This document shows positions 35,046 through 42,550 of a DNA stretch of 64,000 nt, piece by piece; positions within the stretch are counted from its first letter, which is position 1, and each line of letters begins with the position of its first letter. The position numbers and the translations under genes are program-made. The notes below the pieces were generated by a model. It saw only the letters and a program-made list of their open reading frames with translations. It did no database searches and had not been told where the DNA came from. The DNA is from Streptomyces sp. L-9-10 (lineage in GTDB: Bacteria > Actinomycetota > Actinomycetes > Streptomycetales > Streptomycetaceae): NCBI RefSeq assembly GCF_004151105.1, contig NZ_PHRF01000146.1:1-64000 (forward strand), given 5' to 3'.

Positions 35046-36304
35046 GTCTTGGCGGGCTGACTCTGGGCCGGGATGCCCGCGGGGCGTGCGAGACGGCGGG
35101 CCAGTGCCCGCAGGTCGGTCGACGGATCCGTGAGCACCTCGTGTGCCACTGCGGCGTCCGTGTCGAGGATCGCCTTCGCGGCGCGGACCGCCTTCGGCTC
35201 ATCGAGTCCGGCGACGGCGGCGAGCCGGCCCGCCCGGAGCCAGAAGGCCACGAACCGCTCCGGAGTCGCCCCCTCTCGCACCACCACCTGGTCGGATCCG
35301 CGTCCTCGGCCGAACATCTGCAACGACTTGCCGTACTGGTCGGACCAGAAGTAGGGCGCCGCATCGTTGATCGTGGGCAGGCCGGCCATCGACGCGCCCA
35401 CCGCCGCGCCGCGGCGCATGGCGACGTCCCAGTGCTCGATCCGCTCACGGACCCCGGTGCGCGGGTGGATCTGGCTGGCCACGTCGCCGGCCGCCCAGAA
35501 CCACGGATGATCGGTGCGGCCGTACTCGTCCACGACGACCCCGCCGTGGATGGTGGCGCCGGCGGCAGCGGCGAGTTGATCGCTCGGGACCACCCCGACG
35601 CCCACCACCACGGTGGCCGCGGGCAGCCGTTCGCCGCCGGCCAGAACGACCTCTTCCACGGAACCGTGGCCGGCGTACCTCTCCACGGTCCGGCCGCTGA
35701 TGACCCGTACGCCGTTGTCCCGGTGCAGTCGGGTCATGAGCCGGGCGACCGCTGGGCCCAGCGGGCCGAGAAGGGGGAGCGCCGTCGCCTCGACGACCGT
35801 GACGTCGAGGCCCATCGTCCGGGCCACCGCGGCGGCTTCGAGTCCGATGAAGCCGCCGCCGACCACGACCAGCGGGCCGCCCCGGTGCAGGCCGGCGAAG
35901 ACGCGTCGCGCGTCGGCCGCGGTGCGCAGGGTGTGTACGTTGTCCAACTGCTCCCCCGGTGTGCCCAGTCGGCGCGCGGAGACACCCGTCGTGAGCAGTA
36001 CCCGGTCGCCGGGCAGCTCGCCGCCGCCGGCCAGGACGACCCGCCGGTGTTCGTCGTCGAGCCGGTGCACCCGCAGGCCGATGACCAGGTCGGTGCCGTG
36101 CTCCCGGTAGTGCTCCTCGGGCAGGATGGGCCGCACGGCATGCTCCGGGTCCGCCTTCTTCGACAGGGGCGGCTTCTCGTACGGGAGGAGCGGCTCGGCG
36201 TCCACGACGGTGACCGTTCCGTCGAATCCGCTCCGCCGCATCGCCATGGCGGCCGACACACCGGCGATGCTTCCGCCGACGATCACGTGGTGGGTCTTGG
36301 ACAC
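35042..36304 (-). CDS. ferredoxin reductase of a ring-hydroxylating dioxygenase (BphA4-like)
   Basis: A 420-residue FAD/NADH oxidoreductase started at GTG 36304, with GAGAGG eight bases upstream. FAD site VIVGGSIAGVSAAMAM at the N-terminus, NAD site VVVGGGFIGLEAAAVA near the middle, and WFWAAGDVAS, the second FAD-phosphate motif. The length and C-terminal domain match BphA4/TodA-type reductases. It passes electrons from NADH to the Rieske ferredoxin encoded two genes upstream. It is followed by the coupled TetR gene. Confidence 0.92.
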   Translation of the reverse strand: MSKTHHVIVGGSIAGVSAAMAMRRSGFDGTVTVVDAEPLLPYEKPPLSKKADPEHAVRPILPEEHYREHGTDLVIGLRVHRLDDEHRRVVLAGGGELPGDRVLLTTGVSARRLGTPGEQLDNVHTLRTAADARRVFAGLHRGGPLVVVGGGFIGLEAAAVARTMGLDVTVVEATALPLLGPLGPAVARLMTRLHRDNGVRVISGRTVERYAGHGSVEEVVLAGGERLPAATVVVGVGVVPSDQLAAAAGATIHGGVVVDEYGRTDHPWFWAAGDVASQIHPRTGVRERIEHWDVAMRRGAAVGASMAGLPTINDAAPYFWSDQYGKSLQMFGRGRGSDQVVVREGATPERFVAFWLRAGRLAAVAGLDEPKAVRAAKAILDTDAAVAHEVLTDPSTDLRALARRLARPAGIPAQSQPAKT

Positions 36305-36356
36305 GATGGCCCTCTCGTTCAAGGTACGTAAATTGCCGGGGATCACCCCGGCCGGT

Positions 36357-37154
36357 TCACGGAGCCGCGGACCGGCCGGGCGTGCCGACGCTGCTGATGT
36401 CGATGACGGTCCCGGTAGCGGTGGCGGACTCCTCTCGTGCGGCGAGGAGGACGTACGAGCCGACGTAGTCCTCGGGCCGGATGTCGAGTTGCAGGGCCGA
36501 GAAGGTCCGGATGACGTCCCGGATCGGGAGGGCGTCCTCGATGGAGGTGTCGGCCAGGCCCATCGCCCCGGGTCCGCGCAGGTCCGTGGCCATGCCGCCC
36601 GGGGCGACCGCGTTCACCCGGACGTCGGGGGCGAGTTCGTAGGCCAGTTGCCTGACCAGTCCGACGCCTGCGTGTTTGGAGGCGACGTAGAGGGGACAGC
36701 CGCCGCGCGGATAGAACGACGCGTTCGACAACGTGAACACGATCGATCCTCGGGACGCGGTCAGGGCCGGCAGTGCGGCCTTGGCTCCGAGCAGATAGCC
36801 CTTCACGTTCACCGCGAACAGCTCGTCGAACCCGGAGGCGAGGGACTGCGGATCGCTCTCGGCGAGCGAGCGGTTGAAGTCCCACAGGCCCGCGTTGCCG
36901 ATGAACGTGTCGAGTTTTCCCCGCCGGTCGACGGCGGCCTCGCAGGCGCGGAGGTTGTCCTCGTAGCGGGTCACGTCACCGACCACGGTGACCACCGACT
37001 CGCCGATTTCGGCCTTGAGTGTGTCGAGCTTCTCCTGCGACCGGTCGAAGGCGACGACGCTCGCGCCCTCGGCGGTGAAGCGGTCGACGACGGCCCGGCC
37101 GAGGCCGGATGCGGCTCCGGTGACCACCACGGACGCGTTGTCGAGCCGTGCCAT
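36357..37154 (-). CDS. cis-dihydrodiol dehydrogenase (BphB/TodD-like SDR)
   Basis: A 265-residue SDR from ATG 37154 with a perfect GGAGG site. Cofactor motif TGAASGLGRAV near residue 12, DVTRYEDN, NAG in FIGNAGLWDF and catalytic YVASK. FIGNAGLWDFNRSL and YPRGGCPLYVASKHAGVGLV are typical of aromatic cis-dihydrodiol dehydrogenases. It converts the dihydrodiol made by the dioxygenase to a catechol, with NAD reduction. It lies two bases behind the ferredoxin gene. Confidence 0.92.
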   Translation of the reverse strand: MARLDNASVVVTGAASGLGRAVVDRFTAEGASVVAFDRSQEKLDTLKAEIGESVVTVVGDVTRYEDNLRACEAAVDRRGKLDTFIGNAGLWDFNRSLAESDPQSLASGFDELFAVNVKGYLLGAKAALPALTASRGSIVFTLSNASFYPRGGCPLYVASKHAGVGLVRQLAYELAPDVRVNAVAPGGMATDLRGPGAMGLADTSIEDALPIRDVIRTFSALQLDIRPEDYVGSYVLLAAREESATATGTVIDISSVGTPGRSAAP

Positions 37155-37156
37155 GG

Positions 37157-37531
37157 TCAGTCCTCCTTCACGAGGTAGTTCCGGGGGAGCGCGACGAAGA
37201 CGACACCTTCGACACACTCCACCGGGTGGACGGCCACGGGCCTGGTGGCAGGGGGTGAGACGACCTCGCCGGTGCGGAGGCTGAACTTGGCCATGTGCAG
37301 GGTGCATTCGACGACGCAGCCTTCGACCCACCCGTCCGCGAGCGAGAAGGTCTCGTGCGTGCAGGTGTCATCGATGCAGAACGCCTCGCCCTCCGCCGCG
37401 AAGACGGAGGTGAGGGGAACGGTGGCGAGCTTGCGCCCTTCGTCCTCCGGGAGTTCGTCCACCGCGCAGGCGCGGACCCATGTGCGGTCCGGGAGATCGG
37501 GCAGGCCCGGGGGAAGCGTGTGCTGGGTCAC
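37157..37531 (-). CDS. Rieske-type ferredoxin of the dioxygenase system
   Basis: A 124-residue ferredoxin from GTG 37531, with GAGG of its ribosome site next to the upstream stop. The Rieske cluster is complete: C57-T-H59 (DDTCTHETFSLADGW) and C76-T-L-H79 (VECTLHMAKFSLRTGEV). It carries electrons from the reductase to the dioxygenase alpha subunit. It is slightly longer than the usual 105-110 residues because of a Pro-rich N-terminus. Confidence 0.93.
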   Translation of the reverse strand: MTQHTLPPGLPDLPDRTWVRACAVDELPEDEGRKLATVPLTSVFAAEGEAFCIDDTCTHETFSLADGWVEGCVVECTLHMAKFSLRTGEVVSPPATRPVAVHPVECVEGVVFVALPRNYLVKED

Positions 37532-37539
37532 GACGCGCC

Positions 37540-38115
37540 TCACAGGAAGATGCTGATGCTCGGTGCCAGGAGTGTGGTCTGCTCCAGGACGATCTTCCGG
37601 GACGCGATCCGGTAGGGGTAGCCGGTGTCCGGGCCGGCGGGGCGCAGGGTGTCGAAGCGTTCGCCGATGAACCAGTCCTGGTGACGTTCCAGACGGCTGC
37701 GGTAGACGGAGAAGTTGGAGACGACGTCCAGCTCGCCGGGTTCGGTGCCCGGGGCGAGTCGGACGTTGGTGATGAGCCGGCGGGTGCGGGAGGGCGGCTC
37801 CTCGGACCAGGAGATGCCGGAGGTGTAGCGGCGTACCCGGCCGGTCAGGAAGTACTTGTCGTCGTCGATGAGGGCGCTCTCGTCCTCGCCCGCGATCTCG
37901 TGGTGGCGTTCCCGGTTGGTGCGGGTGGTCCGGGTGGGCAGCCAGTAGTGGACGTCCTCGGTGAAGAGGTCGATCCACTCCTGGAAGCGGCGCTGGTCGA
38001 GGAGTTCGGCCTCGGCGTACAGGAACTGCTCGACGTCGTGCTGGGTCTGCACGTCGGTGGTGCGGAACACCGTGGCCGGCGTCTCGGTGCGGTCGATGGT
38101 CGTCATGGTGGTCAC
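37540..38115 (-). CDS. aromatic-ring-hydroxylating dioxygenase, beta subunit
   Basis: A complete 191-residue small subunit with the SnoaL-like fold of this family: DVEQFLYAEAELLDQRRFQE, WIDLFTEDVHYWLPTR, LITNVRLAPG, SNFSVYRSRLE, FIGERFDTLRP and the closing RKIVLEQTTLLAPSISIFL. It has a structural role in the alpha3beta3 hexamer. Its start overlaps the alpha-subunit stop by ATGA, ensuring balanced synthesis. Confidence 0.94.
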   Translation of the reverse strand: MTTMTTIDRTETPATVFRTTDVQTQHDVEQFLYAEAELLDQRRFQEWIDLFTEDVHYWLPTRTTRTNRERHHEIAGEDESALIDDDKYFLTGRVRRYTSGISWSEEPPSRTRRLITNVRLAPGTEPGELDVVSNFSVYRSRLERHQDWFIGERFDTLRPAGPDTGYPYRIASRKIVLEQTTLLAPSISIFL

Positions 38116-39449
38116 GCCTCCTCTGCGAGGGCGGAGTCCGCGGCGTCCCGTGCCCGGTCCGGCTTCTGGATCCGCGCCCAGGGCGTGCCGGTGACCAGGT
38201 CACGCCACCGGCGGTAGAAGCCGCGCGCCGCGTGCTCGGCGTACACATGGTTGGACGAGCCGGGCAGACCGTGGACGTCCTGCTCGTCGTGGCCCAGGCC
38301 CATGCCCGTGTGGAACTTGGTGGTACGGGCCTTGTGACCGCGCAGCACCTGCTGGATCTCGGTCCAGTTCTCGCCGTCGTCGGTCTCGAACGACCCGGCC
38401 GGGCTGAACGTCCGCTGGGTCATCTTCCGCATCTCCGCCTTGACGTCGTCCGGAGCGTCCTTGGGGCGGTAGCTCCAGGCCCATACCTCGATCTGCCCGG
38501 GTCCGCGCGGGTGCCACACCCGCATCGTGGAGAGGCCGAAGGCGAGCCAGGAGAAGTTCGGGAAGATCGTGTTGTGGTTGTTCACCTTCAGCACCCGGTC
38601 GATCCCGACCTGCTCGATGTGCTCCTCTTCCTTCGTTTTCATCCAGGCGTACGTGGCGTCTCCGAGGTACGGCGCCGGCATGACGGCCTGCGGGCTGAAG
38701 AAGCCCCCGGACCCGTGTCCGTTGTCGCCGAACTGGCGGCCGGGGGCGTTCTGGTTGGAGTTGCCGCCGGAGGCGTTGGGATCGTCCGTCAGCGCCATCA
38801 TCGCCGAGGCGTGCGAGACGGGCGCGTGGTACATGTCGCTGGCGAACTGCTCGGCGGCGAACTTCCAGTTGCAGTCGATGACCCACTTGGTGGTTCCTGG
38901 CACCAGTTCCAGGCCGCTGGCGAAGCGGTCGACGACCGCGTCGAAGTAGAAGGCCATGTCGCCGAGGTAGTCCTCGAACTCGGGGGTCTCCTCCGACCAG
39001 GTGCCGAAGCAGAAGCCCCGGTAGTTCGCGATCCGCAGGACCTTCAGAGCGCCCCACCTGCTCTTGTCGATCTCGTTGCGGTAGGCCACCTCCTCCAGCG
39101 GTACGTTGATCAGGTTGCCCGCCAGGTCGTAGGCCCACCCGTGGTACGTGCAGGTGAAGGTCTTGCTGGTGCCGGCGTCCGTCCGGCAGATCCTCATGCC
39201 CCGGTGCCGGCACTGGTTCAGGAACGCCTTCACGGACCCGTCCCGCTGCCGGACCACCAGAACCGGGTCCTCGGCCATGTACGTCTGGATGAAGCTGCCC
39301 GGCTTCGGCAGCTGGGAGTCGTGGGCGAGGAACAGCCAGGTGCGCCCGAAGACGTACTCCAGCTCGCGCTCGTACAGGTCCTGATCCGTGTAGATCCGCG
39401 GATCGTTCCATCCCCGATCGGGGTCGACCATGGTGTTCAGGTCAATCAT
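38112..39449 (-). CDS. aromatic-ring-hydroxylating dioxygenase, alpha subunit (biphenyl/alkylbenzene type)
   Basis: A complete 445-residue large subunit with GGAGCGGAC before ATG 39449. Rieske cluster C80-R-H82 and C100-T-Y-H103; mononuclear iron site in DMYHAPVSHAS (Asp205 bridging, His208, His213). The overall pattern fits the toluene/biphenyl group of Rieske oxygenases, which add both atoms of O2 to an aromatic ring to give a cis-dihydrodiol. It heads the A1-A2-A3-B-A4-TetR string. The exact substrate cannot be read from sequence alone. Confidence 0.94.
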   Translation of the reverse strand: MIDLNTMVDPDRGWNDPRIYTDQDLYERELEYVFGRTWLFLAHDSQLPKPGSFIQTYMAEDPVLVVRQRDGSVKAFLNQCRHRGMRICRTDAGTSKTFTCTYHGWAYDLAGNLINVPLEEVAYRNEIDKSRWGALKVLRIANYRGFCFGTWSEETPEFEDYLGDMAFYFDAVVDRFASGLELVPGTTKWVIDCNWKFAAEQFASDMYHAPVSHASAMMALTDDPNASGGNSNQNAPGRQFGDNGHGSGGFFSPQAVMPAPYLGDATYAWMKTKEEEHIEQVGIDRVLKVNNHNTIFPNFSWLAFGLSTMRVWHPRGPGQIEVWAWSYRPKDAPDDVKAEMRKMTQRTFSPAGSFETDDGENWTEIQQVLRGHKARTTKFHTGMGLGHDEQDVHGLPGSSNHVYAEHAARGFYRRWRDLVTGTPWARIQKPDRARDAADSALAEEA

Positions 39450-39593
39450 GTCCGCTCCTGGTGGAGGCGATGCGACTCTTTCGAAGAGAAGCCTGCGGCA
39501 GCGGGTCCGGAAGGCGAACCGTCCCGTTCTGAGGGGTGGAACAGATCGGCGCCGTATCGTCGGACCGGACCCGCGGGCGGGGGATGTGCCCGG

Positions 39594-40616
39594 TCAGGCG
39601 GCCGGGGTGCGTGCGGCGAGCAGGGTGAGGGCGATATCGATGATCATGTCTTCCTGGCCGCCCACCAGCCCTCGCCTGCCGCACTCCATGAGGAGGTCGC
39701 GGACGTCGACGCCGTAGCGCCGGGAGGCGTTCTCGGCGTGACGCAGAAAGGACGAGTAGACACCCGCGTAGCCGAGGGTGAGGGTCTCGCGATCGACCCG
39801 GACCGGCCGGTCCTGCAAGGGTCTGACCAGGTCGTCGGCGGCGTCCTGGAGTGTGAACAGATCGCAGCCGTGCTGGAGTCCGGACAGGTCGGCGACGGCG
39901 ATGAACGCCTCGATGGGGCAGTTGCCCGCGCCCGCGCCATGGCCCGCGAGGGACGCGTCGACCCGGTACGCACCGTTCTCGACGGCGACGACCGAGTTGG
40001 CGACGGACAGCGAGAGGTTCTCGTGGGCGTGGATGCCGATCTCGGTGGCCGGGTCCAGGACGTCCCGGTACGCGCGGACCCTGGCCTCGACGTCCTTCAT
40101 GGTGAGCCGGCCGCCGGAGTCCGTGACGTACACACAGTGCGCGCCGTAGGACTCCATCAGCTTGGCCTGCCGTGCCAGTTCCCGGGGCTCGGCCATGTGG
40201 GAGAGCATCGGGAAGCCCGACACGTCCATCCCGATCTCGCGGGCCGAGGCGATGTGCTGCGCGGCGATGTCGGCCTCGGTGCAGTGCGTGGCCACCCGAA
40301 CGGAACGCACACCCAGGTCCCAAGCCCGCTTGAGTTCGTGGATCGTACCGACCCCGGGCAGGAGCAGGGTGGTCAGTCGAGCCCGTTTGAGCACAGAGGC
40401 CGCTGCTTCGATCCACTCCCAGTCGGAGTGCGAACCGGGGCCGTAGTTGAGCGACCCGCCCGCAAGACCGTCCCCGTGGGCGACTTCGATCGCGTCGACG
40501 CCGGCGTCATCGAGAGCCGTGACGATCCGGCGGACCTTGTCGGGGGTGATGCGGTGACGAACGGCGTGCATGCCGTCGCGCAAGGTGACGTCCTGGACGA
40601 AGACCGAGGTGGTCAT
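39594..40616 (-). CDS. 4-hydroxy-2-oxovalerate aldolase (BphI/DmpG-like)
   Basis: A complete 340-residue aldolase from ATG 40616: DVTLRDGMHAVRH carries the metal-binding Asp and catalytic Arg, then EVAHGDGLAGGSLNYG, DSGGRLT, GIHAHENLSLSVANS with the metal-binding His pair, and GHGAGAGNCPIEAFIA. It cleaves 4-hydroxy-2-oxovalerate to pyruvate and acetaldehyde and normally channels the aldehyde into an acylating dehydrogenase, whose gene stop overlaps this start by ATGA but is truncated here. Confidence 0.95.
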   Translation of the reverse strand: MTTSVFVQDVTLRDGMHAVRHRITPDKVRRIVTALDDAGVDAIEVAHGDGLAGGSLNYGPGSHSDWEWIEAAASVLKRARLTTLLLPGVGTIHELKRAWDLGVRSVRVATHCTEADIAAQHIASAREIGMDVSGFPMLSHMAEPRELARQAKLMESYGAHCVYVTDSGGRLTMKDVEARVRAYRDVLDPATEIGIHAHENLSLSVANSVVAVENGAYRVDASLAGHGAGAGNCPIEAFIAVADLSGLQHGCDLFTLQDAADDLVRPLQDRPVRVDRETLTLGYAGVYSSFLRHAENASRRYGVDVRDLLMECGRRGLVGGQEDMIIDIALTLLAARTPAA

Positions 40617-41014
40617 AGGGCCTCCGATCCGGCGGCGATACGCTCGGCGACCTGTAGCGCTGCCGACGTCATGATGTCGAGGTTGCCCGCGTACGCCGGC
40701 AAGTAGAGCGCGGCGCCCTCGACTTCGAGGAACACCGAGACCTGATGGGTGGGCCGGGTCGCGTCCCCCTCCGTCAGGGTCCGGACCGGCTGGTCGGCGG
40801 GGATCTCGGTGATCTGGATGTCCTGCTTGAGGCGATAGCCGGGAACGTATGCCGCCACGTCGGCCACCATCTTCTCGATGGACTGGCGGATCTCCTGGTG
40901 CCGTCGCGGGTCGGGGGCGTCGACCAGGCAGAACACGGTGTCCCGCATGATCAGTGGCGGTTCGGCAGGGTTCAGGACGATGATCGCCTTGCCCCGGCGG
41001 GCCCCGCCCATGAC
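40613..41014 (-). pseudogene. acylating acetaldehyde dehydrogenase (BphJ-like), C-terminal fragment
   Basis: Read leftward from about 41014: GGARRGKAIIVLNPAEPPLI, MRDTVFCLVDAP, EKMVADVAAYVPGYRLKQDI, VFLEVEGAALYLPAYAGNLD. This is the C-terminal about 130 residues; the NAD-binding domain and catalytic Cys are deleted. Its loss leaves the aldolase without its channelling partner. The deletion endpoint coincides with the start of the hydrolase fragment on the other strand. Confidence 0.9.
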
Positions 41015-41348
41015 GTACGACTCCGCCTTCGTCACCGACGAGTTGGTCCGCCAGCGCTCGGACGCGGCCCGTCGCCGCCCCGACCATCTGGCCAACTTCC
41101 TCGCGGGCGGGCTCGGCGCCGACATGCCCCGCGGGATCACCGCGGACGACGTCGCCGCGATCCAGGTCCCGTCCCTGCACTTCCACGGCCGGGACGACCG
41201 GGTCGTGCACTTCGAGAACTCGCTGAAGCTGGTCTCGCTGATCCCCGACTCCCGCATGGTCCTGATGAACCGGTGCGGCCACTGGCTCCAGCTCGAACAC
41301 GCCGACGAGTTCAACCGTCTCGTCGCCGACTTCGTCTCCGCGCCGTGA
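41012..41348 (+). pseudogene. meta-cleavage-product hydrolase (BphD-like), C-terminal fragment
   Basis: The frame ending at 41348 reads YDSAFVTDELVRQRSDAARR, IQVPSLHFHGRDDRVVHFEN (catalytic Asp) and NRCGHWLQLEHADEFNRL (catalytic His). The N-terminal half with the GxSxG serine is missing. It lies 54 bases ahead of the extradiol dioxygenase gene. It normally hydrolyses the ring-cleavage product to benzoate-type acid and a dienoate. Confidence 0.88.
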
Positions 41349-41402
41349 GCGCGACGGGCACCGAAGCCCGGCAGAACCTCAAGGAAGAAGGAAGGACGGA
41401 TC

Positions 41403-42281
41403 ATGGCTGAGGTCATCGGTCTTGGATATGTGGTCGTCGAGGCCCAAGACCTCGACGCATGGCGGAAGTTCGCCAGTGATCTCCTCGGTCTGCAGTCGGC
41501 CGAGGACACACCGGACAGGCTCCTGCTGCGGATGGACGAGAAGGCGTACCGCCTCCACATCCGCCGTGGCGACACGGACCAGGTCACCGCGATCGGCTGG
41601 GAGGTGAAGGGCCCGAAGGAACTGGAGGAGATCGCGGCTCGGTTGGAGAGCAACGGCTACTCCGTCAAGCGAGCGACCGACGATGCGGTGACGGAGCGTC
41701 AGGTGAGCGGGCTCGTCGAGTTCGACGACCCCGCGGGCCAACGCCTGGAACTCTTCTGGGGTTTGCTGGAGGCGCGGCAGCGGTTCGTCTCGCCCACCGG
41801 GGCCGGCTTCGTCACCGGGCGGGGCGGGATGGGCCACGTCTTCCAGTTCACCGACGACGGCCCGGCCCAGGGCCGGCTCTACCAGGACCTCCTCGGCTTC
41901 CGGCTGAGCGACCTCATCGAGTTCGCCCCGGGCGCGAGCGGCACGTTCCTCCACGCCAACGAGCGTCACCACTCCTTCGCCTACGCCTCGGTCCCCGGCC
42001 CGACCGGCTTCGGGCACCTGATGTTCGAGGTCACCGAACTCGACCTGGTGGGACGGGCCTGGGACAAGGTCCAGGACGGCGCTGCCCCGGTCGCGGCGAC
42101 CTTCGGCAAGCACACCAACGACGAGATGCTGTCCTTCTACGTGGTGACGCCCTCCGGTTTCCAGGTCGAGTACGGGTTCGGCGGCAAGCTGGTCGACGAC
42201 GCCACTTGGGCACCGGCCCGCTACGACGCGGCGAGCTACTGGGGCCACCGGCGGGCGGACCCGAACGAGCCGGACGTATAG
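41403..42281 (+). CDS. bphC: 2,3-dihydroxybiphenyl 1,2-dioxygenase-type extradiol dioxygenase
   Basis: A complete 292-residue two-domain type I extradiol dioxygenase with AAGGAAGGAC before ATG 41403. Iron ligands of the C-terminal domain: His145 (GMGHVFQF), His205 (FGHLMFEV) and Glu256 (FQVEYG); the active-site His is in NERHHSFAY and the Tyr in LSFYVVTPSG. It opens the catechol made by the dioxygenase and dihydrodiol dehydrogenase. It is divergent from the dioxygenase operon and followed by two terminators. The symbol denotes family; the natural substrate could be another alkylcatechol. Confidence 0.92.
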   Translation: MAEVIGLGYVVVEAQDLDAWRKFASDLLGLQSAEDTPDRLLLRMDEKAYRLHIRRGDTDQVTAIGWEVKGPKELEEIAARLESNGYSVKRATDDAVTERQVSGLVEFDDPAGQRLELFWGLLEARQRFVSPTGAGFVTGRGGMGHVFQFTDDGPAQGRLYQDLLGFRLSDLIEFAPGASGTFLHANERHHSFAYASVPGPTGFGHLMFEVTELDLVGRAWDKVQDGAAPVAATFGKHTNDEMLSFYVVTPSGFQVEYGFGGKLVDDATWAPARYDAASYWGHRRADPNEPDV

Positions 42282-42380
42282 ACCCGAACGTGTGGGCAAC
42301 GCCGTATTCGCCACGTCTCGCGCCGTGTCACGGGCGGGCTCCTGGTGATACCCCTGATCGTCGCCGCCGCACCGGCGACA

Positions 42381-42438
42381 GGCGGGTTCCGCCCCTGAAC
42401 CCGCCAGGGCGGGCTGCCGTCGCCACGACGGCAGCCCG
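42381..42438 (+). terminator. two consecutive hairpin terminators
   Basis: GGCGGGTTC/GAACCCGCC (42381-42389, 42397-42405) is followed by the stronger CGGGCTGCCGTCG/CGACGGCAGCCCG (42410-42422, 42426-42438) with a 3-base loop. They insulate the catabolic cluster from the MFS gene. Confidence 0.8.
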
Positions 42439-42457
42439 TGCGCGGCGGCCCCCTCGC

Positions 42458-42520
42458 TCAGATGCACTCGCCCAGATCCACTCGTCCAGATCCACTCACT
42501 CAGACCCAGTCGTTCAGAAG
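42458..42520 (+). repeat. 14-bp tandem repeat, about 4.5 units, upstream of the MFS gene
   Basis: Units start at 42458, 42472, 42486, 42500 and 42514 (partial), with CCAGATCCACTCGT as the second unit and consensus yCAGAtCCACTCrt. They end 30 bases before the MFS start codon, in the region expected for the promoter or 5' leader. Confidence 0.75.
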
Positions 42521-42550
42521 CCGACCTCGTCGGCCCGGAGGCCCCGCCCG

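Noticed and set aside
39501..39574. 10-bp inverted repeat between the aldolase and dioxygenase alpha-subunit genes
   Set aside because: GCGGGTCCGG and CCGGACCCGC are 54 bases apart; in this base composition such a spaced pair is not strong evidence for a terminator or operator.
38232..40706. 824-codon open frame on the + strand, antisense to the dioxygenase cluster
   Set aside because: It mirrors four well-supported genes in the opposite strand; its length is explained by extreme GC bias, and its composition (Val/Gly/Asp-rich, no motif) is typical of a shadow frame.
42206..42550. Upstream extension of the MFS exporter frame
   Set aside because: It would run through two terminator hairpins and the 14-bp repeats; ATG 42551 has a GGAGG site.
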